Shown piece by piece: positions 42,095-51,856 of a DNA stretch of 64,000 nt. The translations under genes were made by a program, and so were the position numbers. This DNA is from Chryseobacterium arachidis. Lineage in GTDB: Bacteria; Bacteroidota; Bacteroidia; Flavobacteriales; Weeksellaceae. The notes under the pieces are model-generated. The model was not told the origin of the DNA, did no database searches, and saw only the letters and a list, made by a program, of their open reading frames with translations. Location: contig NZ_FQUT01000021.1 of the NCBI RefSeq assembly GCF_900129245.1, positions 1 through 64,000 on the forward strand, in the 5' to 3' direction. The first letter of the stretch is position 1. Each line of letters starts with the position of its first letter.

Positions 42095-43216
42095 CTAAAC
42101 TTCTACAAAATAAGTATCTGCATCTTCAGGATTAAAAGGTTCATTGATCCAGAAAATTGTATATAATTCTTCTTCTCCTATATTTTTGATATTATGGGTA
42201 TACCAAATCGGCATATCTACATAAGCCGGTTCGTTTCCATCAAGATAAAAATCTAACACCTCATCAGTGTCTATTTTTCTTAATTGAATTAAAGCTTTTC
42301 CTTTAATTACCGCAAATCTTTCAATTTTTCTTGTATGAAAATGATTTCCTCTCGTAATTCCCGGAACTGTAGTGGAAAATGAACACTGACCGCCAATTCC
42401 CAATCTTATTACCTCAACAAATGCCCCTCTGGGATCTGTATGCTGAGTAAATTTTATAGGATAATGATTTTTAATATCAAAATAACAACGGAAAGTATTA
42501 AAAAGATTTAAATCGAATTTACTTTCCAAAACAGGAATTTCACCATTGTCAAAATATAATTTTTTGTAATCTTCTAATTTCTGAAGAACTACCGAAACTT
42601 TATTGACAGAAGTATGAGGCACTTCATATAATGTATTGGATTCCTCGCCTTGAATCTTACAGATTATTTCCTGAACAAGCTCTCCTACATAAATCAGTTT
42701 TACTTCACCATCATTATCAATCACAGGAGTTTCTCCGTGTGTCAGTTTATGGCAAAAAGTTGCTATAAAAGAATTGTAATTAGGCTTTCCAAAAGGTCCG
42801 AAAACATTAGGAATTACCATTCCTGTAAATTTTCCTCCTGATTTTTCTGCCCAATCTGCCAACAATTCTCTTCCTTCTTTTTTAGATTTTCCGTATAAAT
42901 TATCCCTTTCTTCCTGCGAAGAAGATGAAAAAAGAATGTGTGCTTTAGAATTTGTCTTTTCTAAGGAAACAATTAATTTTTTAACCAGATCCACATTATT
43001 GTTGTAGATAACCTCTGGATCAGAATGACGGTTCATCGCCGCAAGATGTACAATAACATCGCATTCCCCCACAAATTCATCCAGTTTTTCCGGATTATCA
43101 AAGAACTCCCTGTCAAAGTCTACTCTTTCGAATTTTTCAGGCTGTAGCCCTAAAGTATTATATAAATATGAGCCAACGAAACCATTTTGCCCCGTAATGC
43201 CTATTTTTTTCATCAT
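42095..43216 (-). CDS. fnlB: Bifunctional SDR reductase/cupin epimerase, FnlB/CapF
   Basis: A 373-residue protein. Residues about 1-240 form an extended SDR domain (ITGQNGFVGSYL, YGKSKKEGREL). Residues about 245-373 form a cupin domain with GNHFHTRKIERFAVIKG, as in CapF of Staphylococcus. CapF reduces the 4-keto intermediate and epimerises C3 to give UDP-N-acetyl-L-pneumosamine. The start ATGATG overlaps the stop codon of the upstream cupin gene. Confidence 0.9.
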   Translation of the reverse strand: MMKKIGITGQNGFVGSYLYNTLGLQPEKFERVDFDREFFDNPEKLDEFVGECDVIVHLAAMNRHSDPEVIYNNNVDLVKKLIVSLEKTNSKAHILFSSSSQEERDNLYGKSKKEGRELLADWAEKSGGKFTGMVIPNVFGPFGKPNYNSFIATFCHKLTHGETPVIDNDGEVKLIYVGELVQEIICKIQGEESNTLYEVPHTSVNKVSVVLQKLEDYKKLYFDNGEIPVLESKFDLNLFNTFRCYFDIKNHYPIKFTQHTDPRGAFVEVIRLGIGGQCSFSTTVPGITRGNHFHTRKIERFAVIKGKALIQLRKIDTDEVLDFYLDGNEPAYVDMPIWYTHNIKNIGEEELYTIFWINEPFNPEDADTYFVEV

Positions 43217-43638
43217 TTCAGTTTTTCAAAATAATTTATTTCAAAACGATATTCGTCTTTTATCTCTCCTAATAAATAATCTGCCATTACCATCAGCTTC
43301 GAATCATTCTGAGTCGCCTGAATTGTTGTTGCAAATCCTCTTGGTGCGTGAAGAACATTAAATTGCAGGCTGTTTAGTTCAAATTCTACAATTTCAACAT
43401 TTTTATCCAGATTATTCAATGAATCCAGCTTTGCTAATCTTATGGTAAAACTTCCGTGTACCGCACTGAACCAACGTTGCTCTATCTGATGTCCCGTCCA
43501 GCCTCTTATAAAGCTGAGGTCTTTATTTTCAATAAAATAAATTCTTTTTACTTCGGAAGCATCAAAGTTATTATTGAATAATAGGCTTCCCCTATCATCA
43601 AAATATTTTCCACCTTCAAGAATGTCAGGAGTATTCAT
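43213..43638 (-). CDS. WxcM-like sugar cupin (putative epimerase/isomerase)
   Basis: A 141-residue single-domain cupin (GGKYFDDRGSLLFNNN, WTGHQIEQRWFSAVHGSFT, HAPRGFATTIQA). It resembles WxcM/FdtA-type sugar isomerases. It lies between fnlA and fnlB, overlapping fnlB by 4 bp. FnlB already carries its own cupin, so this extra one may speed C5 or C3 epimerisation or act on another sugar. Its exact reaction is not known. Confidence 0.8.
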   Translation of the reverse strand: MNTPDILEGGKYFDDRGSLLFNNNFDASEVKRIYFIENKDLSFIRGWTGHQIEQRWFSAVHGSFTIRLAKLDSLNNLDKNVEIVEFELNSLQFNVLHAPRGFATTIQATQNDSKLMVMADYLLGEIKDEYRFEINYFEKLK

Positions 43639-43647
43639 AGAAAATTT

Positions 43648-44682
43648 TTAATCCGGATATTGCATTATATCTTCTCCCAGAATTTCTTTTCTAATCAAAG
43701 GAAGTTTCATTAAAAGCTTCTTCATTCCTTCCACATCCTGCTGTTCAGTGTTGTGAGAGTGGTAATCTTCGATTTTTGAGATATCTACTATACCTTCAGA
43801 AAAATATTGAGCATAATTCAGATCTCTGTTGTCTGCAGGAATTCTGTAGAAATCGCCCATATCTTCTGCTTTAATCATTTCTTCACGGGTACACAGTGTT
43901 TCATATAATTTTTCTCCGTGTCTTGTTCCGATAATTTTTACAGGATTTTCTACTTTAAACATTTCTTTCAAAGCCTGGGCAAGATCTCCGATTGTTCCTG
44001 CAGGAGCTTTATTTACAAAGAGATCTCCCGGATTTCCATGTTCAAATGCAAATAACACCAAATCCACCGCTTCTTCTAATGACATGAGAAATCGTGTCAT
44101 ATTCGGATCTGTAATGGTGATAGAATCTCCACTTTTAATTTGTTTGATAAATAAAGGAATTACAGAGCCTCGGGATGCCATTACATTACCATATCTGGTA
44201 AGACAAACGGTTGTATTCTGTAAATTTCTGGCCGCTGCAACCGCTACTTTTTCCATCATAGCCTTAGAAATACCCATTGCATTGATGGGATATGCCGCTT
44301 TATCAGTACTTAAACAAATTACCTTTTGTACATCATTTGCCGCTGCCGCATCAATAACATTTTGAGTTCCTTCTACATTTGTTTTCACAGCCTGCATCGG
44401 AAAAAATTCGCAAGACGGAACCTGTTTTAAGGCTGCTGCATGAAAAACATAATCTACTCCTCTCATGGCAGGCTCGATACTTCTATAGTCTCTCACATCA
44501 CCGATATAGAATTTCAGTTTATCGTTTTTAAACTGATTTCTCATATCATCCTGCTTTTTTTCATCCCGGGAAAAGATTCGGATCTCTTTAAAATGGTCAG
44601 TATTAATGAATTTTCTTAAAACAGCCGTTCCGAATGAGCCGGTTCCTCCGGTTATTAAAAGTGTTTTATTTTTGATCTTCAT
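43648..44682 (-). CDS. fnlA: UDP-GlcNAc 4,6-dehydratase/5-epimerase, FnlA
   Basis: First enzyme of UDP-L-FucNAc synthesis. The 344-residue SDR has TGGTGSFGTAVLRKF at the N-terminus and catalytic STDKAAYPINAMGISKAMME. The soluble length and sequence style match FnlA/WbjB/CapE rather than the membrane-bound PglF type, which is encoded separately at 56502-58430. A 73-bp gap upstream may hold an internal promoter. Confidence 0.9.
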   Translation of the reverse strand: MKIKNKTLLITGGTGSFGTAVLRKFINTDHFKEIRIFSRDEKKQDDMRNQFKNDKLKFYIGDVRDYRSIEPAMRGVDYVFHAAALKQVPSCEFFPMQAVKTNVEGTQNVIDAAAANDVQKVICLSTDKAAYPINAMGISKAMMEKVAVAAARNLQNTTVCLTRYGNVMASRGSVIPLFIKQIKSGDSITITDPNMTRFLMSLEEAVDLVLFAFEHGNPGDLFVNKAPAGTIGDLAQALKEMFKVENPVKIIGTRHGEKLYETLCTREEMIKAEDMGDFYRIPADNRDLNYAQYFSEGIVDISKIEDYHSHNTEQQDVEGMKKLLMKLPLIRKEILGEDIMQYPD

Positions 44683-44755
44683 ATTATATTTACTATTTCA
44701 TGATATAAATGTACATATTATAAAATCTGTTTGTTATGTTGTACAATATTTAATT

Positions 44756-45976
44756 TTATATCTTTTTTTCAAATAACTGTTTATATAAATTTATATATTC
44801 TTTGAAATTTATATCCCGATTGAAGAGTTCTTCAGCTTTTGATCTACAATTTTGTCTCGAAGCATCTTTATTATTTTTTAGATATTTTTCTGTGGCTCTT
44901 AATAACGAATAGATATCTTTTTTTTCAACCACTTCCCCAGTTTTATGATCAATACTTTCTGGACTTCCACCTGTTTTATATGTTACTACGGGTGTACCAC
45001 ATGCCATCGCTTCCAGATTTGTTGTAGGAAATGTATCTTCTAATGTAGGATTTACAAAAACCTGAGCACCATTGTAAAGCGCTACAAGTTCTTCCACATT
45101 ATCTGTTCTTTGCAAACCTATGATTTTTTTAGGAAGTTTTTTTATTTGCTCTTGGGTAAGTCCGACAATTACTAATTTATAATCTTCGGAAAGTAATTCC
45201 GCCAATTGATAAACTTCTTCTAATCCTTTTCTAAAATCCCACACACTAGCAACAGCTAAGGCATATTTACAATCCTGGATATTATATTTTTTTAATGTAT
45301 CCTGAAAATCATCAATTATTTTAAACTTTTGAAGATCAATACCATTATATATAACTACACTTTTATTTTTTTTAAGAAAAGATTTTTCAACCAAATCTGA
45401 TAACCACTGAGACACAGGAACCAAAATTAGCTTCTCCGACATATTAAATGTAACTTTCTTTAGTAGAAAGTTTTTTTTAGAATTATCAGCAAATGATTTT
45501 GGATAATTATTTATTTGCGGGCATTTTTCACATTCTGTCTTCCACTTATTACAATTTATATATTCAAAATGAACACAATGTCCTGTAAAAGACCAGCAAT
45601 CGTGCAACGTCCACACTACAGGAATATTCCTCTTCTTAATATAGGTAAACAACAATTCATAGTTAATGTAATATCCATGAATATTATGAAGATGAATAAT
45701 ATCCGGCTGAATTGTATCTAACTTAACAAGAAAATCGGTTGTAGCTTTTTTTGAACAAAGACCATGTTTATCTGTAAAACGAGTGTATAAAACATGAAAA
45801 ATATTCCCTATTTTATTTCCTATTCTAATATCTTCCGAATCTGGCTGGCCAGAATCTCTTCCATACGCCACAAAAGATTCCCATCCCTGATTCCGAATTT
45901 CTTTTTCAATGCCTTTAACAATTTTGCCTGTGGAACCGAAATTTGAAGCTACATTAATTTGTAAAATTTTTTTCAT
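44756..45976 (-). CDS. Glycosyltransferase (GT4, WcaC-like)
   Basis: A 406-residue GT-B transferase. The N-terminal part has HDCWSFTGHCVHFEYINC and a later Cys pair typical of the WcaC-like group in polysaccharide loci. The C-terminal Glycos_transf_1 domain has VNPTLEDTFPTTNLEAMACG. Donor and acceptor are unknown. It overlaps the upstream GT gene by one base. The coding region is more AT-rich than the sugar-nucleotide genes. Confidence 0.85.
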   Translation of the reverse strand: MKKILQINVASNFGSTGKIVKGIEKEIRNQGWESFVAYGRDSGQPDSEDIRIGNKIGNIFHVLYTRFTDKHGLCSKKATTDFLVKLDTIQPDIIHLHNIHGYYINYELLFTYIKKRNIPVVWTLHDCWSFTGHCVHFEYINCNKWKTECEKCPQINNYPKSFADNSKKNFLLKKVTFNMSEKLILVPVSQWLSDLVEKSFLKKNKSVVIYNGIDLQKFKIIDDFQDTLKKYNIQDCKYALAVASVWDFRKGLEEVYQLAELLSEDYKLVIVGLTQEQIKKLPKKIIGLQRTDNVEELVALYNGAQVFVNPTLEDTFPTTNLEAMACGTPVVTYKTGGSPESIDHKTGEVVEKKDIYSLLRATEKYLKNNKDASRQNCRSKAEELFNRDINFKEYINLYKQLFEKKI

Positions 45977-47100
45977 TACGTGTAACTTGATACAAATCTT
46001 TTTAAAACAATGTCCGGATTAAAATTTTGTTCTGCCAACTTTAAACTTACTTCTGAGAATTCTTTCCAATAGTTTTTTTCACTCATCAGCCTATTGAATT
46101 TATCTCTAATTTCAATATGATTAGCCGGATCAAAAACATAACCATTTTTACCCTCTGAAACAGTTTCAAAATGATTTCCACATCGATTACTTATAAATAC
46201 AGGCAATCCAGATGAAATCGCTTCAACGCTGGATAGCGGACTTGGATCCGAGAATGATGGCAGTAAGAAAACATCCGCATTTCTATATTCTTCTCCAATT
46301 TGTTCCTGAGAAAGATTACCCAATAGCTTAACATTATTCTCCAGATTATTATCCCGGATATATTTTGCATAATCATCATAAGAGGTGCCAGTACCCGCAA
46401 TTTTTAAAATAATTTTTTTAAGATTTTCAAGACCAACGGCATCCATAAAATTTTTTATTCCTTTTATGCTTTCTTCTAATCTCGCCACCAAAAAAAAGAC
46501 AGGTAATGTATTCTCCTTAGATACTGCTTTGTTACTGTTAAAAACATTAGTAGATACTATATTAGGCAAAAATACAATATCATGTATCGGTATATCCCAT
46601 TTTTCGAATGACTGTACAGCCATCTCTCCTGGTATTATGAATTTACCATCCACCTGTCTAAAGAACCACTTTTTTAAAACGTCCCTCAGTTTATTCTTTG
46701 TCTGACTTTCATTGGTTAAACTATTGGCCTCACTCCATACTGATAATTTATTTTTTGCTAATCCTAGACTCTTTAACAAAGCAATTAACATGATATTAGG
46801 ATTATTCCAACTACCTCCTAAAATAATTTCTTCCTTAGATTTTATAAGATCACGTACTAAGAGAGGATTAAAATGGAAAAAAAAGCCTCTAATATCAAAG
46901 TATAAACCATTACCAATTTTATATTTAAATTGAAGGTCTTTCAAATCAATATTCCAATTTCGATTAGACTCTGTTTCTCTCATAAAAAAAACTTCAAAAT
47001 CAAAATTAGTACCTTTACGAACTTCTTCTAATTTATTATAAAAGTAGACCCTGTATGGAGGAATTATATTCGTAAAAAAATATACTTTTTTATTCTTCAT
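45976..47100 (-). CDS. Glycosyltransferase family 4
   Basis: A 374-residue GT-B transferase. The C-terminal domain has LLPSFSDPSPLSSVEAISSG, the usual nucleotide-sugar binding block. The N-terminus (FFTNIIPPYRVYFYNKLEE) is typical of transferases in capsule and O-antigen loci. Specificity is not predictable. It overlaps the downstream GT gene by one base and follows the WbsX-like gene by 11 bp. Confidence 0.85.
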   Translation of the reverse strand: MKNKKVYFFTNIIPPYRVYFYNKLEEVRKGTNFDFEVFFMRETESNRNWNIDLKDLQFKYKIGNGLYFDIRGFFFHFNPLLVRDLIKSKEEIILGGSWNNPNIMLIALLKSLGLAKNKLSVWSEANSLTNESQTKNKLRDVLKKWFFRQVDGKFIIPGEMAVQSFEKWDIPIHDIVFLPNIVSTNVFNSNKAVSKENTLPVFFLVARLEESIKGIKNFMDAVGLENLKKIILKIAGTGTSYDDYAKYIRDNNLENNVKLLGNLSQEQIGEEYRNADVFLLPSFSDPSPLSSVEAISSGLPVFISNRCGNHFETVSEGKNGYVFDPANHIEIRDKFNRLMSEKNYWKEFSEVSLKLAEQNFNPDIVLKRFVSSYT

Positions 47101-47111
47101 TTGATAAGCTT

Positions 47112-48206
47112 CTATTGCTCGTTGAATATCACTTTTCGTAAAGCGTTAATGTATCCTTTTCCAAAACGACGATCGGGTTCCATATAATTGCCTTCCCCCC
47201 ATTCGTTCCAAGAGACTAAAAATAAGATTTTTTTATCTTCTTTTTTATTCTTTAAATACCGAATAGCCTTTGAAACCTGATCAGCAAATAATTGAGGAGT
47301 TGATCCCGAAATTACAAACCCTTTACTTCCTGACCTTGGGCTATGGTCATAATTTGGAATAATGGTAGGAATTGTATCTTCACCATAGTGCTGATCTATA
47401 TACAAATTATCAGATAGTCTTTCGTAATCAATTCTTCTGGGAGAGTTAAATAATTTAATTTTTAAGAACTGTAGTACTTTTACAAAATAAGGTTGGTTTA
47501 CATATGTTTTCAAATAATCCTGTAATCGGTACATGGCATCGAAACCTAAAGCTTTTATTTCATCTGTGGTTTCTCCTCTTTGAACAGCCACAAAATAAAT
47601 TCCGTCAAGTCCATTTTTCAGTGCGAGCTCGCGCCACACATCAATTATTTCTTTTATTTCTTTCTTTTTATCTATTGAATAAATAACAAATAAAGGCTTT
47701 CCATCAACCTGAATGTATCTTTCGTCTTTAAACGCTGGTAACAATGTAGACATGAAATGTTCTTCATAATCTTTTCTACCAAGGTATTTTTGCTCGATTA
47801 ACAGCTTATCTCCATTTCCTGAAGGATCCCAAAGTTTCTGATACCAGTTATGATTTGCCCATCCGAAACAAAAAGGAAAATCCGGCTCTCCAGAAGACAT
47901 CACTTCATTTATAGGCATTTCTAAAAGTCTCTTTTTATCTCCAAACCAATAATGCCAATAACAAAACCCTTCAACCCCAGCTTCTTTCGCCATTTCAGCT
48001 TGTAACTTTCGAGTTTCTGCAACCCTTAAATCATAAAACCCCAAATCAGCAGGGATATTAGGTTGATGATGCCCTTTAAATAATGGCTTTGCACTAGCAA
48101 CACTCTGCCATTCTGTAAAGCCAGGTCCCCACCATTCATTATTTTCAGGGACTGGGTGAAACTGCGGAAGATAGAAAGCTATAACACGAGCTTGTTTATT
48201 TTTCAT
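47112..48206 (-). CDS. WbsX-like / GH99-like glycan-processing protein
   Basis: A 364-residue protein of the Glyco_tran_WbsX family, related in fold to glycoside hydrolase family 99. The N-terminus RVIAFYLPQFHPVPENNEWW and the later WNEWGEGNYMEPD are characteristic. These proteins are found in many O-antigen and capsule loci; activity is unproven, with transferase and endo-mannosidase-like roles proposed. It overlaps the wzy-like gene by one base. Confidence 0.85.
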   Translation of the reverse strand: MKNKQARVIAFYLPQFHPVPENNEWWGPGFTEWQSVASAKPLFKGHHQPNIPADLGFYDLRVAETRKLQAEMAKEAGVEGFCYWHYWFGDKKRLLEMPINEVMSSGEPDFPFCFGWANHNWYQKLWDPSGNGDKLLIEQKYLGRKDYEEHFMSTLLPAFKDERYIQVDGKPLFVIYSIDKKKEIKEIIDVWRELALKNGLDGIYFVAVQRGETTDEIKALGFDAMYRLQDYLKTYVNQPYFVKVLQFLKIKLFNSPRRIDYERLSDNLYIDQHYGEDTIPTIIPNYDHSPRSGSKGFVISGSTPQLFADQVSKAIRYLKNKKEDKKILFLVSWNEWGEGNYMEPDRRFGKGYINALRKVIFNEQ

Positions 48207-49570
48207 TATTTATAATTTTTTATTCTAAATGTGGTGATTTTATATACAAATATTGCGGCAAATAGGAAACCGAACATATACGCTACTGAACTAAGCAAGT
48301 CTCCTCTTAAGATAAAAAATAGAAAGCCTAATGAAATTGCATATAATACAGAAAAAAAATCTCCGATAATTGTTCTTTTAGTTTCCCAATAAGTTTTATC
48401 CACTAATGCAGTTTGATACGCTAAAAATATCAGAAATATTATAATTCCTAAATATCCAAAGTTTACGTATCCTTCTGCAAAATAATTAGCAGCTACATTG
48501 CTAAAAAAGAAATTTAACTTTTCTGCAGTGTAAGCTCCTGTACCCGGTGGTTTATCTGGCCATACAGATCGGGGTACCCAAAATAAAAACACTCCTAATA
48601 ACTGTCGCCCATAGCTAATAATATCGTTAGAAATTAATAAGGCGAAGTTCTGGTAAGTATCAAAATGGGGTTCTGTAAACATTTTGAAGTCTAATTTAAA
48701 TTCTTCTTCACCACTACTACTACCGAAGTTTCTAAAAATATTTAAAAAAGGAAAAAGAAACAGAAGCCCACCAATAAAAAGAAGTGAAAAAACATTTTTT
48801 TTCCTTACAAAAGAAATCAAAACTAATATTACAGGAATATACATGGCAGCCGCCGCAAAACGTGGAACAGCAGCAGGAAAACATGTGATAATTGCCAATA
48901 TACCCAATATGGCAAAGATAACTTTATTCTTTTCCTTAGAAATAGCATAATATAAAAAACACATGATAGACATTGGTCTTACAAAATTGTTTACAATAAG
49001 CCATTTTGTAGGACTTTCGTCTTGCTCAACATTTTTTAAAGCGTCTGCTACCAATTCACCTCCGCGAATAAGCATAGGCACAATATTAAAATTATTAGAT
49101 GCGAATACTATAATGAAAGACATCGACGATATAGCTATTAAAATAATAGCATTAAAAAAAGATATTTTATCTCCTATTTTAAAATTACTGAACTTGTTCT
49201 GTGTTTTAGAATGGGCTATTGTTTTTCTAAAAAAATTATAAATTATTTTATACAAGACAATAATAAACAATATCAAAATATTCATGAAAAAATATTCATC
49301 TTCTCTAAGAGGTCTATAATACCAAAATTTCGAATTGGCGTACGATTGTAGTAATGGGGCTATCCCAAAGAAAAATAGTGAAAAGAGATAAAACATTTTT
49401 TCTAATGAGTAGGGCTCGCTTTCTCTGGAAAAAATATTATATATGGATATTACCTGAATAATACTACTAGTGAAAAATATTTTGTCTGAAAAATACACAG
49501 AATCTTTACCCGCAAAAAACATTGCAGCAACACAAAGTACTGATATAAGAACCCATATAAACCTAGTCAT
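48206..49570 (-). CDS. wzy: O-antigen/capsule repeat-unit polymerase (Wzy-like)
   Basis: A 454-residue protein with about ten or more predicted membrane helices and a large extracytoplasmic loop in the second half (around SSGEEEFKLDFKMFT to YTAEKLNFF). Such topology and its place among the glycosyltransferases identify it as the polymerase that joins lipid-linked repeat units in the periplasm. Wzy proteins share little sequence, so the call rests on topology and context. Confidence 0.8.
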   Translation of the reverse strand: MTRFIWVLISVLCVAAMFFAGKDSVYFSDKIFFTSSIIQVISIYNIFSRESEPYSLEKMFYLFSLFFFGIAPLLQSYANSKFWYYRPLREDEYFFMNILILFIIVLYKIIYNFFRKTIAHSKTQNKFSNFKIGDKISFFNAIILIAISSMSFIIVFASNNFNIVPMLIRGGELVADALKNVEQDESPTKWLIVNNFVRPMSIMCFLYYAISKEKNKVIFAILGILAIITCFPAAVPRFAAAAMYIPVILVLISFVRKKNVFSLLFIGGLLFLFPFLNIFRNFGSSSGEEEFKLDFKMFTEPHFDTYQNFALLISNDIISYGRQLLGVFLFWVPRSVWPDKPPGTGAYTAEKLNFFFSNVAANYFAEGYVNFGYLGIIIFLIFLAYQTALVDKTYWETKRTIIGDFFSVLYAISLGFLFFILRGDLLSSVAYMFGFLFAAIFVYKITTFRIKNYK

Positions 49571-49575
49571 AATTT

Positions 49576-50409
49576 TTATGTATATTTTTTTGAACGATTA
49601 TTCATAAGCCCATCAAATAATCCTCTGATAATGGAAGAAATTTTTTTAATTTTATGATCTTCCATCATAATAATTTTCACAATTCTTACAAATATATAAT
49701 GTTTCAGAATATTGATTTTAAATCTAGAACTCAGATATTTATTGTGATCTTTCCATAATAGCATATGATTCCGAACAATAAAATAAGATCTCTGCGCTGA
49801 ATAGACATTAGATTTTATTCCAAAATATTTAGATATTTGAGGAGCGCCATAAGTCTGTACCATGCGGGCATTACATATTTTATATATATTAATCCCATTT
49901 GCGGTTGCCTTATAACTAAAATCATAATCTACACAATCTACACTATAAACTTCATTAAAACCGTTGATTTTATCTAAAGCATATTTAGAGAATAATGCTC
50001 CAGACGTTATACAATCATTAACTTTTTTGGTATTTGTCGTACAATCATTATTTTCATTATTTATGTTAGGTGAGTAGATAGAATGATTATCAAGTAAGCT
50101 AACGGTATCTATAAATGAATCAAAATTTTGCCATTCACTATCTTGATCCATTGTTAACAAATGAGTAAATGACGAACTTTCTTTAATCCTATTTGTAGCG
50201 ACATTCAAAGGATATGCTATCCCCTGATTGTTTTTATTTCCCATTATTGTAAGCTTGTTAGAATATTCACCTACCATTTTCTCCAATCCCTCACAAGAAG
50301 AATTTTGCCAAATAATCAAATGATCAATGTGATCAATGAATTTTGAAATATTTTTTAAAACATTTTTAATATCCGGATTATATAATATAATTATTCCCAA
50401 TATGCGCAT
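49576..50409 (-). CDS. Glycosyltransferase family 2 (rhamnosyltransferase-like)
   Basis: A 277-residue GT-A transferase. The opening ILGIIILYNPD, LTMDQDSEW with the metal-binding Asp-x-Asp, and VDCVDYDFSYKAT resemble rhamnosyltransferases of the RfbF/WbbL group. This fits the rfbC gene in the same locus. It lies between wzx and wzy. Confidence 0.83.
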   Translation of the reverse strand: MRILGIIILYNPDIKNVLKNISKFIDHIDHLIIWQNSSCEGLEKMVGEYSNKLTIMGNKNNQGIAYPLNVATNRIKESSSFTHLLTMDQDSEWQNFDSFIDTVSLLDNHSIYSPNINNENNDCTTNTKKVNDCITSGALFSKYALDKINGFNEVYSVDCVDYDFSYKATANGINIYKICNARMVQTYGAPQISKYFGIKSNVYSAQRSYFIVRNHMLLWKDHNKYLSSRFKINILKHYIFVRIVKIIMMEDHKIKKISSIIRGLFDGLMNNRSKKYT

Positions 50410-50418
50410 AGTCCAATT

Positions 50419-51729
50419 TTATTTTTTAAACGAAGCAAGACTAAATAAGTTTGCCTTAACGATTTTGGGGTTAAAATAATTCCAGTCAATAATATTTATT
50501 TTTAACTTTTTAAGATATATAAAATACAAAGTAATGATCATAATATCAACAAAAACAATATTCCAAGCAGCACCATAATATCCGAAGTTTTTACTTAAAT
50601 AAAAATTTAGTATCAATGTAATAATTGTACTGTATAAATTTATTCTGAAATACAACTTATCAAAATGATAATTCAGTAAAACCTGTACTCCTAATAAATT
50701 AGATAAGCCAATCGTAAGAGGTGCAAATGATATGATCTGCAGAATTTTTATCGATTCATCAAACTTATTTCCAAAAATTAACATTATTAGAAAAGGAGAA
50801 AACACCAACAAACAAAAGGAGGTAATAAAATAAAAGTACACTGTTATAGGTACAATCTTCTTAACAATATCGTTTCCTACTTCATGAGACTTTGAAAATG
50901 CATTGGATATAAAGGGATAAATAGCTGTTGATATTGGAATAAAAAGAACGTTTACAACAACAAACAAAAAATTTATACTTGTCGTAAAATATCCTATTTC
51001 TTTCGTTGTGACGAAAAAACCTAAAATAATAGTATTCGTAGTAGCTCTAAAGGCTCCCAAAACATTTGAAATAAAAATAAATCTATCAGTAAATATTAAA
51101 TTAAATAATTTATTAAGAGGTTGCCTCGTTAATTGTAAAGAAAACTTTTTCTTTGCATGCAAAAGCAAACCTATATTGATGATAACATTAAAAATTGTGG
51201 CAAATAAAGGAATATAAAAATAATCTTGTTTTGTCTTTACAAAAAGAAAAATTAAAATCATATTGATTAATCCTCTAATCACATTTATTTTAGAAAAAAG
51301 CTTTAAATCCTGAAAACTTTGATAGATAAATTGTGGCGAAAAAACTGAAGAAAGTAGTCCAATAAATAAAATGATACTGACTAAATAATCTTTATGAAAA
51401 ACTTTTCCAAAGAAGAACGATATTATAAATAATACACAGCAAATAACATATAAAATGCATCTTGAATATAATACTTCGGAGAAGGCTTGGCTAACAAGAA
51501 CTTTATCATTAATATTCCTAGAAATTATTTTTGTTCCTGATAAATCAAAACTGTATAAAATAAATAATGTAAAATATCCAATAAAGGCTGTGCTGTAGTT
51601 CAAAATACCATAACCTTCAGGGCCAATAATTCTCGATACATATGGCATCGTAATTAAGGGAAAAGCAACACTTGCAATCTGGCTAATTCCTAAAGAAAAA
51701 ATATTTTCAAGTACTTTATTTTTAAACAT
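50419..51729 (-). CDS. wzx: Repeat-unit flippase (Wzx-like)
   Basis: A 436-residue membrane protein with about 12 to 14 helices of the MATE/polysaccharide-export fold. The N-terminal ISQIASVAFPLITMPYVSR is the usual Wzx opening. It moves undecaprenyl-linked repeat units across the inner membrane. A hairpin terminator lies between it and wzc upstream, so it starts the strain-specific part of the locus. Confidence 0.87.
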   Translation of the reverse strand: MFKNKVLENIFSLGISQIASVAFPLITMPYVSRIIGPEGYGILNYSTAFIGYFTLFILYSFDLSGTKIISRNINDKVLVSQAFSEVLYSRCILYVICCVLFIISFFFGKVFHKDYLVSIILFIGLLSSVFSPQFIYQSFQDLKLFSKINVIRGLINMILIFLFVKTKQDYFYIPLFATIFNVIINIGLLLHAKKKFSLQLTRQPLNKLFNLIFTDRFIFISNVLGAFRATTNTIILGFFVTTKEIGYFTTSINFLFVVVNVLFIPISTAIYPFISNAFSKSHEVGNDIVKKIVPITVYFYFITSFCLLVFSPFLIMLIFGNKFDESIKILQIISFAPLTIGLSNLLGVQVLLNYHFDKLYFRINLYSTIITLILNFYLSKNFGYYGAAWNIVFVDIMIITLYFIYLKKLKINIIDWNYFNPKIVKANLFSLASFKK

Positions 51730-51794
51730 TGAAATTGATGTAATGTGTAATCCTTTTAACTCTTATCGATATTTTATCAAATATGCTCTTAAAT

Positions 51795-51827
51795 AAAAAC
51801 CTTTATATTGTTTTATAAAGGTTTTTT
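51795..51827 (-). terminator. Hairpin between wzc and wzx inside the locus
   Basis: AAAAACCTTTATA (51795-51807) and TATAAAGGTTTTT (51814-51826) form a 13-bp perfect stem. On the minus strand it is followed by more T residues (TTTTTATTT within and after the arm). It stands between two same-strand genes of the polysaccharide locus and could end or reduce transcription there. Confidence 0.75.
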
Positions 51828-51856
51828 CCAATATCATTATTTTATTATAATGCTTA

